NCBI RefSeq assembly: GCF_021390435.2
Contig: NZ_JAJVCN010000002.1
Location: 2,728,001 to 2,792,000, forward strand
Origin: Kibdelosporangium philippinense
GTDB taxonomy: Bacteria > Actinomycetota > Actinomycetes > Mycobacteriales > Pseudonocardiaceae
Direction of reading: 5' to 3'
Length of the DNA: 64,000 bases
In this document: positions 10,001 through 18,022 of the stretch, piece after piece
How the letters are laid out: every line of letters starts with the position of its first letter
How positions within the stretch are numbered: position 1 is the first letter of the stretch
Made by a program: the position numbers and the translations under genes
Notes under the pieces: generated by a model
Told to the model about the DNA's origin: nothing
Seen by the model: only the letters and a program-made list of their open reading frames with translations
The model's database searches: none

Positions 10001-13000
10001 TAAAAAAAAACCGACTGATGCGCAGTTGGCGCAGGCCCTGCGGGAGGTGTTGATCGACAACAAGGCGCACGAGGTGCCCGCATGGGATGATGACACAAGC
10101 CTGCGTCCCCTCATCAACTCAACGGCGTGGCGCGAGATCGACAACGTAACGGTCAACATCGGCCAGCACCTGCACGACCTCAAAAAAAAGCCGACGGCGC
10201 GGGTGGGTCGGGAGGAATGGGACGCACTGGGGGGCAACGGTTATCAATGGTTGTTGGATATGGTCGGGCGCCCGCTCCCTGACGCGGCCGAGTCCGCTAA
10301 AAAAAACCCGACTGATGCGCAGTTGGCGCAGGCCCTGCGGGAGGTGTTGATCGACAACAAGGCGCACGAGGTGCCCGCATGGGATGATGACACAAGCCGG
10401 CGTCCCCTCATCCACATAAGGGTGTGGCGCGAGATCGACAACGTAACGGTCAACATCGGCCACCGCCTGCACAACCTCAAAGACAAGCCGACGGCGCGGG
10501 TGGGTCGGGAGGAATGGGACGCACTGGGGGGCAACGGTTATCAATGGTTGTTGGATATGGTCGGGCGCCCGCTCCCTGACGCGGCCAAGTCCGCTAAAAA
10601 AAACCCGACTGATGCGCAGCGGGCGCAGGCCCTGCGGGATGTGTTGGTCAAAAACAAGGCGCACGAGGTGCCCGCATGGGATGGCAAAAGCCGGCGTCCC
10701 CTCATCCACAAAAGGGTGTGGCGCGAGATCGACAACGTAACGGTCAACATCGGCCAGCGCCTGCACAACCTCAAAGACAAGCCGACGGCGCGGGTGGGTC
10801 GGGAGGAATGGGACGCACTGGGGGGCAACGGTTATCAATGGTTGTTGGATATGGGCGGGCGCCCGCTCCCTGACGCGGCCGAGCCCGCTAAAAATAACCC
10901 GACTGATGCGCAGTGGGCGCAGGCCCTGCGGGATGTGTTGGTCGACAACAAGGCGCGCGAGGTGCCCGCATGGGATGGCAAAAGCCGGCGTCCCCTCATC
11001 CACAAAAGGGCGTGGCGCGAGATCGACAACGTAAGGGTCAACATCGGCCAGCGCCTGCACGACCTCGAAAAAGAGCCGTCGATATCCGTGGGGAGGGAGG
11101 AACGGAAGGCACTGGGGGGCAACGGTTATGGCTGGTTGTTGGGGTTGACCGATGCGGGGTTGACGCGGGGGCAGGCGGATCGGTTGGTGGCGGATGGGTT
11201 GGTCCCGGTGGATGTTGACCGGGATGGGGATTGTTTTATGCACGCGCTGGTGCGGACAGCGGGGTTGCGTGACGCGGATGGGCGACCGTTGTCGGCGGTG
11301 CAGATGCGAAAGGATTTGGCGGCAGAGTTGCGGCAGGACCTGACTCGTCAGCTGGCAGACCGCCAGCTGTGGACTGCAGAGTTCGAGTTGACCGCCCGCA
11401 CAATGATGCGTGTTGACCAAGGTCGGAGTATCACAGAGGAGTTGACCAGCCAGGACCGGGACCAGCTGATCGGCTGGGTCGCCACGTCCGGTGTGTACGC
11501 TAACGCGGCGGGTGACATCACCCCGATCGTAGCCGCGAAAGTGTACGGGGTGAATATTCACATCTATCATCCCAACGGGCTGCCCCCGCAGGAGGTGGGG
11601 AACGACAGGCCTGATACGCGGGTGGTGCGGCTGGTCCGGTTGGACGTGCGCAGCAACGGGGTGGATCATTGGATGGCGACCGCGCCGGTTCCCGTTAGCA
11701 CACGCTCCAAACGCCCGCAACCAGCGGTGCTGGACGCACGGGATACCAAACGGGCCAGAACTAGTCAGCAACATGTGGCACCAGGCCTGGACGATGTCGG
11801 TTCCCGTGACAGTATCCGGCCACACGACCGGCAGGTGACACAGTCCCAGATCATCCTGTCCGATACTGACCTGACCGAGCACTACCCCATTCTCGCCAAT
11901 CGGGTCAACGCTCTAGCCGACAGGCTGCCAACAATCGCACCACGGCCGCTGTCGACCAGCCTTGGCAACGACGAGGTGGTCGTGGCCGATCGCCGGTTGA
12001 TGGTCACCGCGTACGGTACCGCGTTCCAGAGAGCCGACCAACGCGCACGGCTCGTGCGGGACGAGCTGGTGCGGCAACTCACAGCACGGCTGCGTCCGGC
12101 ATCCACCGACACCCTCACCGCTGATGACCAGGACCATCATCGCGACCACGCATCAGGATGGATCGCCGCAGCACTCGTGGGCAGCCAGGTACTGCCGCTG
12201 CAGGCCGGGCAACACCCTAATCAGGTAGACATCACCGAGATCGTAGGCAACTACCGATTCACCCGGTTGTCCATGGCCGAAACCACCATGGTGATTCCCA
12301 CCCCTCACCACGATGATCAGGCCCACGGCTGGCTCATTGTGTTCCCCCTGGACCCCGGCTCCCAGGAAAACGCCCTAGACCGTGACCACTTCGTCACCGT
12401 GCTCACCCGCCTTACCCAGCTCACCTCACTCCCCACCACACCGGGGCACGTCCGAATAACCGGCTACGGTACCCACGGCAAGCCTCGCGCCCAGGCCATA
12501 CTCAACGCACTACACGACTGGGCGTTCCCCCAGGCACGCCGGGGCCAGAGCAGCTGGCCCCACAACATCACAACCAGCGTCCGCCATCTCCCGAACAACG
12601 ACCGGCCGATGGCACACCTGCCAATGCAACGACAACTGCGTATCGACATCACCACCCGCAATCCCGCTGCTCACACCCTCCCTGCCCGCACCCCCGCTCC
12701 TCGCACCACAACACGCCCATCCTCCCTCACTAGCCCCCCCCACCCGCAGCCCACCACACCGGACAACCACCACGATCACGGCCCAATCATCGCCGCCGCC
12801 CCAGACCACGACTCATTCAGCGCCCTGCTCGCCCCCAGAACCCACACCCCTACCGACGACAGCGGCCCAGCCAACGACAGCAGCTTGTTCAGCGACGACG
12901 GCTTGTTCAGCGACGACGGCTTGTTCAGCGACGACGGCTTGTTCAGCGACGACGAACAGGACAACCCGCCCAGCGATACCGGCCCCACATCGCCACGCCC

Positions 13001-13667
13001 GCAAACCCATCAACCTCAGACAGCGCCCCCCCTCGATCCAGCACAACCACACACACCACCCACCACCGACCCAACCCTGTCCCTCATGTCATCCCCCAAC
13101 CTCATGTCATCCCTCACACCCGACACATTCCCCACCTTCGACATGCTCGACCTCGTTCCCAACCCCGACGCCCCAGGATGGGAATCTCACGTCCTCGCCC
13201 AGGGTGACCCCACGCTCTGGCTTCCCGAGCACGACCGGGCACCAGAATTAATAGACCACGCCACCACACCAACGCCTACTACTCCGCCAACAGATGACTG
13301 GTACACCACCCTGTTCAAAATTGCCGCCACCAGCCTCCAACAACCACCCACCACCGAGCCACCCACCACCGTCATTGAGCACGAGAACTGGCTTCATGAA
13401 TTCGAACAGCTCGTCACGAATCTAGACACGGCCGACCACGACTACGGTGACCTGCCCGATAACAGCTTGATGAGCGACAACAGCACCACAGAGCAAGACC
13501 CAGACACACACACCGACGCAACAACCACCCACCCGACCGACGAGTACCTCCTCCAGGCACTCGAACTGCTTCAGAAAAGCGGCGCAGCCGCCGCAATCGA
13601 CGACGTTCCCAATCTTTTTGAGCTCGCCGACACCATTGGCCAACTGCTACGACAAGGCGACCAATAA
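5730..13667 (+). CDS. Giant CpnT-like N-terminus / His-Cys module / OTU-protease protein
   Basis: A 2,645-residue protein, likely a secreted polymorphic effector. Residues 1-~110 form a WXG100-like helical domain as at the N terminus of mycobacterial CpnT; 125-155 is a strongly hydrophobic, probably membrane-interacting stretch (AYIAASIFLWATWPFVFALG). About 370-960 is a Gly/Pro/Ser then acidic, Lys/Pro-rich linker. About 965-1130 is a His/Cys module (LVDIHA, H1036; VLWACAAAG, C1088). 1329-~1807 holds five 98-99-residue repeats. About 1815-1990 is an OTU-type cysteine protease: DRDGDCFMHAL with Cys1835 and a terminal NGVDHWMAT with His1980. The rest is an Ala/Pro/Thr-rich tail with four LFSDDG repeats and a small OmpA-like scrap (RITGYGTHGKPRAQAI). 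No signal peptide. Start codon and 92-base leader are identical to the locus-2 giant gene. OTU activity and secretion are inferred. Confidence 0.85.
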   Translation: MSEPSGDQSHLIPDGWQGLPILIAGGPLPPGQIELMREQAVAYRAYAQRVLSAGEGLQRLVDGVGDSVSPEVAEKFRVHMAELNDGRGQALADIANLQAWKLDEQATNIDSGRYGIYVQVVWTVSELAYIAASIFLWATWPFVFALGQLMVRLVRMGISYKTAAIIAARIAWEGVKRGADNVAVTAMTQGFDDFVKVASKGLGDIPTSGFAVPKLIKQIPPDNWWYTGRRFVDEAAEEAGEEFAQGGIADNLADPGRVDLKNWGTGAGIGAVGGGAGSAAGSAGRKAGLKGSHNKNRVNGMQSGWAGEIAAGGAGMAVGGSPLDIGFGVVNSTFTDPVMHEVETKAREAIHERQKQAGLHGGEVVPPPTLANPDSLVGMGGSGPAGLVGPAGGPSNTSGGGNNQPLGGGASGGGGDGPVGPDGQPVTPLPAPGTGSLAPSPGNVPTHQPPLSGGGHGLVGPDGRPVTPPLPPGTGPLEPPLGNAPTSQPFGGVTGLVGSGGRPLIPPPAPGSGPLVPPTAAGGPVGLSVEGWNNSLGMPSSNGPGGVMGGPANGPTYLSSDTGAPGTNGGSGVDGRPAAVNGGSGSGSNVLGGSGAGDNELSNSPSVADKGPDVSGSGSSVPSGQPSVVSNGLDAAVNDRSGDGSVASGVPNTINVDRGTGLGTVTSGPGGSTGPAVPSSGPNAVSGDTGRVSTELSNGVTGGPGVIGGTGPAVNGVQSSATNETGSGPTSSQNPAVRGSTGPQQEGLPGLEGPFDQTSVATEGSRSDVDSDVVTLVSDHYDDLDTETLIDFDPNEDQTSLGEYRGDQFGVTAPKVEVVAADRNTDVNSAKTEQSQQTATTTNTNIAPKAEPATLDSQASEITTASTTPDSDTAPKTEIAAPKAEGPQKVDVITTTTNANTNTESVKVEPSAKSGTSAKTGLGSPSRNINTDAKSNGEPTTQLDAATMDVAATMDVAVTHDSLGQDRYVGYRGAGPVWRAAIADQSGLPVGATFVRDEVGRVADWWQRQPGKWSRAANTIALPWDHRDRPYLVDIHATPTHAQLLTPHNYPAGELAWVDGRTLARIMLTSEDFRDALRAHRPIVLWACAAAGRLGHDFWTAIASHYPDAVVHAPTGRLHFGVSITPDPTTPASGIAWWQIDTGHPGKNTTAGNWHTYSPTHQTVADINIAATHSPASAPTPVPVHTPAPTLATTHTAPTTKETPTVQGTRTSVAWHSTRDPADHPNTDQADTDNLETSHAVPTTTTDASTGAGSATGMPHPAPRTTDKQAHNTTPSGPTSGTRRAKRKLPPKTSQNGSAVKRSRRTDQQTVAPTAAARNNSKTKTQRNNPTDAQLAQALRDVLVENKAREVPAWDGKSWRPLIHKRAWREIDNVTVNIGQRLHNLKKNPTARVGREEWDALGGNGYQWLLDMGGRPLPDAAEPAKKKPTDAQLAQALREVLIDNKAHEVPAWDDDTSLRPLINSTAWREIDNVTVNIGQHLHDLKKKPTARVGREEWDALGGNGYQWLLDMVGRPLPDAAESAKKNPTDAQLAQALREVLIDNKAHEVPAWDDDTSRRPLIHIRVWREIDNVTVNIGHRLHNLKDKPTARVGREEWDALGGNGYQWLLDMVGRPLPDAAKSAKKNPTDAQRAQALRDVLVKNKAHEVPAWDGKSRRPLIHKRVWREIDNVTVNIGQRLHNLKDKPTARVGREEWDALGGNGYQWLLDMGGRPLPDAAEPAKNNPTDAQWAQALRDVLVDNKAREVPAWDGKSRRPLIHKRAWREIDNVRVNIGQRLHDLEKEPSISVGREERKALGGNGYGWLLGLTDAGLTRGQADRLVADGLVPVDVDRDGDCFMHALVRTAGLRDADGRPLSAVQMRKDLAAELRQDLTRQLADRQLWTAEFELTARTMMRVDQGRSITEELTSQDRDQLIGWVATSGVYANAAGDITPIVAAKVYGVNIHIYHPNGLPPQEVGNDRPDTRVVRLVRLDVRSNGVDHWMATAPVPVSTRSKRPQPAVLDARDTKRARTSQQHVAPGLDDVGSRDSIRPHDRQVTQSQIILSDTDLTEHYPILANRVNALADRLPTIAPRPLSTSLGNDEVVVADRRLMVTAYGTAFQRADQRARLVRDELVRQLTARLRPASTDTLTADDQDHHRDHASGWIAAALVGSQVLPLQAGQHPNQVDITEIVGNYRFTRLSMAETTMVIPTPHHDDQAHGWLIVFPLDPGSQENALDRDHFVTVLTRLTQLTSLPTTPGHVRITGYGTHGKPRAQAILNALHDWAFPQARRGQSSWPHNITTSVRHLPNNDRPMAHLPMQRQLRIDITTRNPAAHTLPARTPAPRTTTRPSSLTSPPHPQPTTPDNHHDHGPIIAAAPDHDSFSALLAPRTHTPTDDSGPANDSSLFSDDGLFSDDGLFSDDGLFSDDEQDNPPSDTGPTSPRPQTHQPQTAPPLDPAQPHTPPTTDPTLSLMSSPNLMSSLTPDTFPTFDMLDLVPNPDAPGWESHVLAQGDPTLWLPEHDRAPELIDHATTPTPTTPPTDDWYTTLFKIAATSLQQPPTTEPPTTVIEHENWLHEFEQLVTNLDTADHDYGDLPDNSLMSDNSTTEQDPDTHTDATTTHPTDEYLLQALELLQKSGAAAAIDDVPNLFELADTIGQLLRQGDQ
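9714..11150 (+). repeat. Five tandem 294/297-bp repeats within the giant gene
   Basis: Copies begin at about 9714, 10008, 10305, 10602 and 10896, each opening NPTDAQ or KPTDAQ and containing VPAWD, WREIDNVTVNIGQRLH, ARVGREEWDALGGNGYQWLL. DNA copies are near-identical, the last being the most diverged. Each linker carries an adenine run, the longest nine A at about 10002-10010. The alternation of helix, VP...W, LH and LGGNGYQWL loosely resembles helicase-associated (HA) DNA-binding repeats, but I would not assign a family. Confidence 0.9.
12886..12957 (+). repeat. Four 18-bp units coding LFSDDG
   Basis: Four tandem copies of TTGTTCAGCGACGACGGC, the last altered to end in GAA, inside the acidic tail of the OTU-containing giant protein. 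Typical of slippage-prone low-complexity linkers. Confidence 0.9.
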
Positions 13668-13751
13668 ACGGCGCAAGCATACCCGCACAGCATCACCACC
13701 ACTCCACCAAAACCAAACAGACTGGGACTGTAAACTCTCCTCTGTCAAGCG
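13668..13751. other. Gap after the giant gene; IS256 left target duplication
   Basis: No gene or clear terminator hairpin is visible. Bases 13744-13751 (GTCAAGCG) are repeated at 15121-15128 on the far side of the IS256 element. The bases just before (ACTGGGACTGTAAACTCTCC) are probably the outer part of the IS3 element that IS256 entered. Confidence 0.6.
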
Positions 13752-15120
13752 GGGACTGTCAAATTTTCGGTGTAATTGGATCTTGATAAGGTTAGATTCG
13801 GTCGGCGGACAGGCGTCCGTCGAAGGCGATGTCGAAGGCGTTGAGGGCGGCTTTCCAGCGCATGGTCCAGCGTCCTCGGCCTTTGCCGGTCGGGTCCAGG
13901 CCCATCAGGGCCATGTACAGGCACTTGAGTGCGGCTTGCTCGGTGGGGAAGTGTCCGCGGGCATTGACCGCCCGACGCAGCCGGGCGTTGATGCTCTCGA
14001 TGGCGTTGGTGCTGCAGATGACCGTGCGGATCTCGACGTCGAAGGCCAGGAACGGGGTGAACTCGGCCCATGCGTCGGTCCACAGCCGCACGATCGCCGG
14101 ATACTTACGTTCCCATTTCTCGCTGAACTCGGCGAACCGGTCTAGCGCGGCCTGCTCGCTGGGTGCGGTGTAGACCGGTTTGAGGTCCTTGGCCAGCACG
14201 CCCCAGTCCTTCTTGGAGGCATACCGGAAGCTGTTGCGCAGCAAATGCACGACACAGGTCTGCACGATCGTTTTGTCCCACACGGTGTTCACCGCGTCGG
14301 GCAGGCCTTTCAGTCCGTCGCAGACGAGCATGAGCACGTCCCGCACGCCCCGGTTCTTCAGTTCGGTCAGGATCCGCAGCCAGTACTTGGCTCCCTCACC
14401 GTCGCCGTGCTCGCCGGCCCACAGCCCGAGGATGTCGCGGTCGCCGTCGATGGTGACCCCGAGCGCGAGGTAGATCGACCGGTTGGCGACCTGCCCGTCG
14501 CGGATCTTGACCCGGATCGCGTCGATGAACACCACCGGATACACCGCGTCCAGCGGCCGGTTCTGCCATTCGGTCATGCCCTCCAGCACCCGGTCGGTGA
14601 TCGCCGAGATGGTGTCCTTGGACACGCTGGTGCCATACACCTCGGCCAGATGCGCGGAGATCTCCCCGGTGGTCAGACCCTTGGCCGACAGCGACAGCAC
14701 GATCCCGTCGATGCCGTCCAGCCGGCGCTGGCGTTTGCGCACGATCGTGGGTTCGAACGAGCCGTCCCGATCCCGCGGCACGGTGATCTCGACCGGGCCG
14801 GTCTCGGTCAGCACGGTCTTGGCCCGCGTGCCGTTGCGGGAGTTGCCGCCGTTGCGGCCGGCCGGGTCGTGCTTGCCGTAGCCCAGGTGAGCGTCCATCT
14901 CGCCCTGCAGCGAGGACTCCAGCACGATCTTGGTCAGCTGCGCGATCAGCCCACCCTCACCGCTGATCGCCATACCCTCGGCTTGTGCTCGCTTCGCCAG
15001 TTCGGCCACGAGCTTCTCATCCACCACCGGGCTGGCCGCCGTCGTGGCCTGAGTCTTCGTCCTGTCAGTCACAGGTGTACCCTCCACTTTGGACAGTTAC
15101 ACCGAAATTTTTACACTCCC
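13752..15120 (-). mobile_element. IS256-family insertion sequence, intact
   Basis: A 1,369-bp element with matching terminal inverted repeats, left GGGACTGTCAAATTTTCGGT and right (minus strand) GGGAGTGTAAAAATTTCGGT, and an 8-bp target duplication GTCAAGCG on both sides. It holds one intact transposase and lies at the 5' margin of an IS3 element. Confidence 0.92.
13792..15072 (-). CDS. IS256-family (mutator-type) transposase
   Basis: Intact mutator-type DDE transposase of 426 residues. Diagnostic segments: HLGYGKHDPAGRNGGNSRNG near the N terminus, the first Asp block YPVVFIDAIRVKIRDGQV, the second Asp block RGVRDVLMLVCDGLKGLPDA, the VQTCVVHLLRNSFRYAS segment, and the Glu block ICSTNAIESINARLRRAV. 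The GTG at 15072 is favoured because GGAGGG lies 7 bases upstream; an in-frame GTG five codons earlier (15087) is possible. Nothing in the sequence suggests inactivation. Confidence 0.92.
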   Translation of the reverse strand: MTDRTKTQATTAASPVVDEKLVAELAKRAQAEGMAISGEGGLIAQLTKIVLESSLQGEMDAHLGYGKHDPAGRNGGNSRNGTRAKTVLTETGPVEITVPRDRDGSFEPTIVRKRQRRLDGIDGIVLSLSAKGLTTGEISAHLAEVYGTSVSKDTISAITDRVLEGMTEWQNRPLDAVYPVVFIDAIRVKIRDGQVANRSIYLALGVTIDGDRDILGLWAGEHGDGEGAKYWLRILTELKNRGVRDVLMLVCDGLKGLPDAVNTVWDKTIVQTCVVHLLRNSFRYASKKDWGVLAKDLKPVYTAPSEQAALDRFAEFSEKWERKYPAIVRLWTDAWAEFTPFLAFDVEIRTVICSTNAIESINARLRRAVNARGHFPTEQAALKCLYMALMGLDPTGKGRGRWTMRWKAALNAFDIAFDGRLSADRI

Positions 15121-15213
15121 GTCAAGCGAGGAGGGACTGTTCCGAGAGGGTCTGTGAGAGGCTGTTGATCTTCCGGACAGCGAACCCACTAGGGTTTTCG
15201 TCTGGAAGAGAGG

Positions 15214-15510
15214 ATGTCCGTGTCGAAGAAGCGTCGGTCGTTTACTCCGGAGTTCAAGGAGGAAGCGGCGAAAATGGTGGTGGAGTCGTGTTGTCCCGTC
15301 GCGTCGGTCGCGCGGGAGCTTGGGGTGAATGAGCAGAGTCTCCGGAATTGGGTTAATGAGTACCGGAAAGCTCATGCCGGCGAGGAGCCGCCGTTGACGG
15401 TGCCGGAGCGGGCGCGGTTGCGGGAGTTGGAGAAGGAAGTTCGCGAGCTGCGGTTGGAGAAGGATTTTTTGGGAAAAGCCGCGGCCTTCTTTGCGAGCGA
15501 GTATCGGTGA
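15214..15510 (+). CDS. IS3-family transposase OrfA
   Basis: 98-residue helix-turn-helix protein that binds the IS ends. RSFTPEFKEEAAKMVVE and VASVARELGVNEQSLRNWVNEYR form the HTH; LRELEKEVRELRLEKDFLGKAAAFFA is the leucine-zipper tail. A good ribosome site (AGAGAGG) precedes the ATG. The T6 G3 A4 stretch just before the end is where such elements often shift frame to make OrfAB, and OrfB overlaps the stop (GTGA at 15507-15510). Confidence 0.88.
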   Translation: MSVSKKRRSFTPEFKEEAAKMVVESCCPVASVARELGVNEQSLRNWVNEYRKAHAGEEPPLTVPERARLRELEKEVRELRLEKDFLGKAAAFFASEYR

Positions 15511-15628
15511 GCGAGCGCTACGAGTCCATCGAGGTGTAGAAGGATACGGTGGACGAGGCTGGCGAGAAGAAGTACACCATCGCGAAAATGTGCATCTGGC
15601 TGGATGTGTCGAAATCGGGCTTCTATGA

Positions 15629-16637
15629 GGTGATCTCAGCGACTTTCACGCGATCTTGCCGTGTTCGAAATGCGTGAGGACAAGGGCGGCTTTGACGATG
15701 TCGCCGATCTTGCTGGGGCTGGCGGTGAGATGCCGCAGGCTGCGCCAGCGTCCGGTGAGCAGGGCGAAACCACGTTCGCCCAGACACCGCAGGCCACGCA
15801 GCAGAGCGTTGCGTGTGCGGGTGTCCACGTCGAGGACCTGGCCATCGGCAGGCTGTTTGACCGGGGTGTGCACGCCGATGCCGGCACCGTCGTAGCCGCC
15901 ATCGGCCAGCGTCGGCAGATCAAGGTGCGAGGCGGCCCAGTACAGCGCACCCAGCACATGCTCGCGCGCCACGGTCAAGTCATGGAGTGAACCGGGCTCG
16001 ACATCCGAGACCCACCACGGAAAACCGTCCGGCGCGCACAGCGCTTGGATGTTGCCGCCGTGCTCGCGGGCTTTGCCGGAGTACCACAGGTCGATCGGCT
16101 CGCCTTTCACGCTCAACGTTTTCTCGCTACAGCGATCGGCGGAGAAGACCTTTCCATCGAGGATCACGTAGGCCGTGCCCTCATCCTTGGCCCGCTGCAG
16201 GGCCTCATGCAGGTCCGGCGCCTGCTCGGCGAGCACGATGACGACCTCATCCAAGTAGCGGTAGCCGGTGGCGCGGGAGATGCCGTGATCGCGAGCCAGG
16301 GCGGGGACGTCGGTGTTCTGCCGGAACCAGCGCAGGCCCAGCACCGCGTGGCGAAAGCAGGTCAACGCCCTGCTGTTCTTGCGGGTGCCGCGTCGGCGGC
16401 GTTCGGCGTGCAGCAGCCGGCTGAGGTAGAGGGCCAGTTCACGCGGGACATCGAGCATGGCACGATACGCAATCACGGGGAGCCTTCTGGTCCGGACTTG
16501 ATCTTCGCAAATCCAGTTCTACCAAGGGCTCCCCGCCCATCTTTCCCCGGGTCGCACCACTCCCCAGCACATCGACCAGCGCTCGTCCGAGCAGCTTCGC
16601 GGCTCAACAAACGAACCAGAATCTTGGTGAGATTACC
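15629..16637 (-). mobile_element. IS5-type (DDE_Tnp_4) insertion sequence nested in IS3 orfB
   Basis: About 1.01 kb. Left terminus GGTGATCTCA and right terminus (minus strand) GGTAATCTCA form the inverted repeats; TCTATGA is duplicated at 15622-15628 and 16638-16644. Removing the element and one duplicate restores the expected orfB reading GFYEWKSRPESAT exactly, which proves the insertion order. Confidence 0.9.
15646..16476 (-). CDS. IS5-type transposase (DDE_Tnp_4 / HARBI1-like)
   Basis: 276 residues. An N-terminal helix-turn-helix (VPALARDHGISRATGYRYLDEVV) is followed by the DDE_4 nuclease: YVILDGKVFSADRC (first Asp), LWYSGKAREHGGNIQAL, WVSDVEPGSLHDLTVAREHV (second Asp), LADGGYDGAGIGVHTPVK. 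GTG start at 16476; an in-frame ATG lies six codons on. No defects are visible, so this is probably the most recent insertion of the nest. Confidence 0.88.
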   Translation of the reverse strand: MIAYRAMLDVPRELALYLSRLLHAERRRRGTRKNSRALTCFRHAVLGLRWFRQNTDVPALARDHGISRATGYRYLDEVVIVLAEQAPDLHEALQRAKDEGTAYVILDGKVFSADRCSEKTLSVKGEPIDLWYSGKAREHGGNIQALCAPDGFPWWVSDVEPGSLHDLTVAREHVLGALYWAASHLDLPTLADGGYDGAGIGVHTPVKQPADGQVLDVDTRTRNALLRGLRCLGERGFALLTGRWRSLRHLTASPSKIGDIVKAALVLTHFEHGKIA

Positions 16638-17416
16638 TCTATGAGTGGAAGTCCCGTCCGGAATCGGCGACCAGGCAGCGGCGCGCCTACCTCGCTGAGC
16701 TGATCACGCAGATCTTCGCTGACTCGGACGAGACCTACGGGCACCGTCGTGTCCACGCCCAGCTGGAGCGCCAGGGCGAGCCCTGCACGCCGGAGCTGGT
16801 TCGGCGCATCATGCGTGAGCTGGGCCTGAAGCCGTGTCAGCCGCGGCCGTGGCGGCTGGGGCTCACTGAGGCGTCGGCGCATCTGCTGCCCGACCTCGTG
16901 GCGCGGGACTTCACCGCCGGCGCACCCTGCGAGAAGATGGTCGGCGATATCACCTATATCCCGACTTGGGAGGGCTGGGTATATTTAGCCACGGTCATCG
17001 ACTGCTACACCAAAGCCGTGATCGGGTGGGCGATGGCGGACAACTATCAAACACCGCTGATCGAGGACGCGATTCGCATGGCCGCGCGGAACTATCCTAT
17101 CAAACGCGGCGCGATATTCCACTCCGATCGTGGCAGCAACTACACGTCCGCTCAGTTCGCGAACACGCTCCGCTCGCTGGGTATCCGGCAATCCGTCGGG
17201 CGGACTGGAATTTGCTACGACAACTCGATGGCCGAGTCCTTCTTCGGCACGCTGAAGAATGAGCGAGTTCACCGCGTGGTGTACGCTACACGCAAACAGG
17301 CCATGGCTAACCTCGGCCTTTCGCGCAGTATTTAGTTGATCTTGCTTGTGGTTTTGTCGATCTTGCCGTGAGTGTTTCCGACTGTGAGCGTGGCTACAGA
17401 TCTTGAAAGGCCAGGA

Positions 17417-18022
17417 TTACGGCGGTTGTGGTTCGAGGTTCAGTCTGGTGTGGGCGAAGAACGCGTCGATCAGCCCGGGTCGGTACTGGATGCGTTTGAG
17501 TCGGTTCTTCATGATGGCGGTGAGCTGGTCGATGCCGTGCACGATGAGGTTTCCGAGGTTGCGTTTGACGTGGGACCACACGTGCTCGGTCGGGTTGAGG
17601 TCCGGGGTGTAGGGCGGGAGTTGGATCACGTGTAGCCAGTCGCGGGCCGCGACCAGTTTGCGCATCGCGTGACTGGTGTGCGTGTTGAGGTTGTCCCAGA
17701 TCAACACGATCGGGGCGCCGAGCTGCTGGTGTGCGGCGTCCAGCAGGGCGGCGTAGTCGGTTTCGGCGAAGCTGCGCCGTTCCCCCTTGCGGCCGCGGTG
17801 GGTCCGGACACGGTAGATCAACCGGGGCCGGTGTCCGGGCCGGACGCATACCAGCCCGGCGACCGATACCCGGCCCGAACCCTTGCCCGACACCGGGATC
17901 TGTGGTGTCTGGCCCCGGCGGCCCCAGGTGCGGGCTTTCGGCGGGCGCAGCGTTTGCCCGGCCTCGTCCTCGAAACACAGCCAAGCACCTTGCTGCGCCG
18001 CTACCGTTTTCCCGCCGGCCAT
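17417..18022 (-). CDS. IS630-family transposase, catalytic frame
   Basis: 201 residues carrying the DDE domain: WLCFEDEAGQTLRPPKARTWG (first Asp region), APIVLIWDNLNTHTSHAM (second Asp), LPPYTPDLNPTEHVWSHVKRN (terminal Glu). The natural protein probably joins it to the upstream frame by -1 frameshifting in the 18001-18022 overlap. The nominal ATG is at 18022. Confidence 0.85.
   Translation of the reverse strand: MAGGKTVAAQQGAWLCFEDEAGQTLRPPKARTWGRRGQTPQIPVSGKGSGRVSVAGLVCVRPGHRPRLIYRVRTHRGRKGERRSFAETDYAALLDAAHQQLGAPIVLIWDNLNTHTSHAMRKLVAARDWLHVIQLPPYTPDLNPTEHVWSHVKRNLGNLIVHGIDQLTAIMKNRLKRIQYRPGLIDAFFAHTRLNLEPQPP

Larger units (their letters stand above)
15129..17335 (+). mobile_element. IS3-family element, interrupted and 3'-truncated
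   Basis: Contains orfA, a broken orfB and a nested IS5-type element. Its left outer end lies beyond the IS256 insertion. Its right end, including the last part of orfB and the right inverted repeat, is missing before 17335. Bases 17336-17394 hold no recognisable gene. Confidence 0.8.
15507..17335 (+). pseudogene. IS3-family transposase OrfB, nonsense plus insertion plus truncation
   Basis: Retroviral-type DDE integrase in two pieces, 15507-15628 and 16645-17335. Three lesions are seen. A TAG at 15537-15539 follows SERYESIEV, where relatives have a Glu codon. A nested IS interrupts the codons for GFYEWKSR. The C terminus is lost after VVYATRKQA, where the YIEFWYNRKRLHSGLGY region should follow. 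The core still shows MVGDITYIPTWEGWVYLATVIDC, FHSDRGSNYTS and DNSMAESFFGTLKNE. Cannot make a functional transposase. Confidence 0.9.

Noticed and set aside
9714-11150. CRISPR-like direct repeats
   Set aside because: Units are ~295 bases, in frame and coding with no spacers; they are protein repeats.
10119-11882. Minus-strand frame of ~590 codons with repeats
   Set aside because: Its repeats are the complement of the five protein repeats in the plus-strand giant gene; the plus frame carries the OTU motif.
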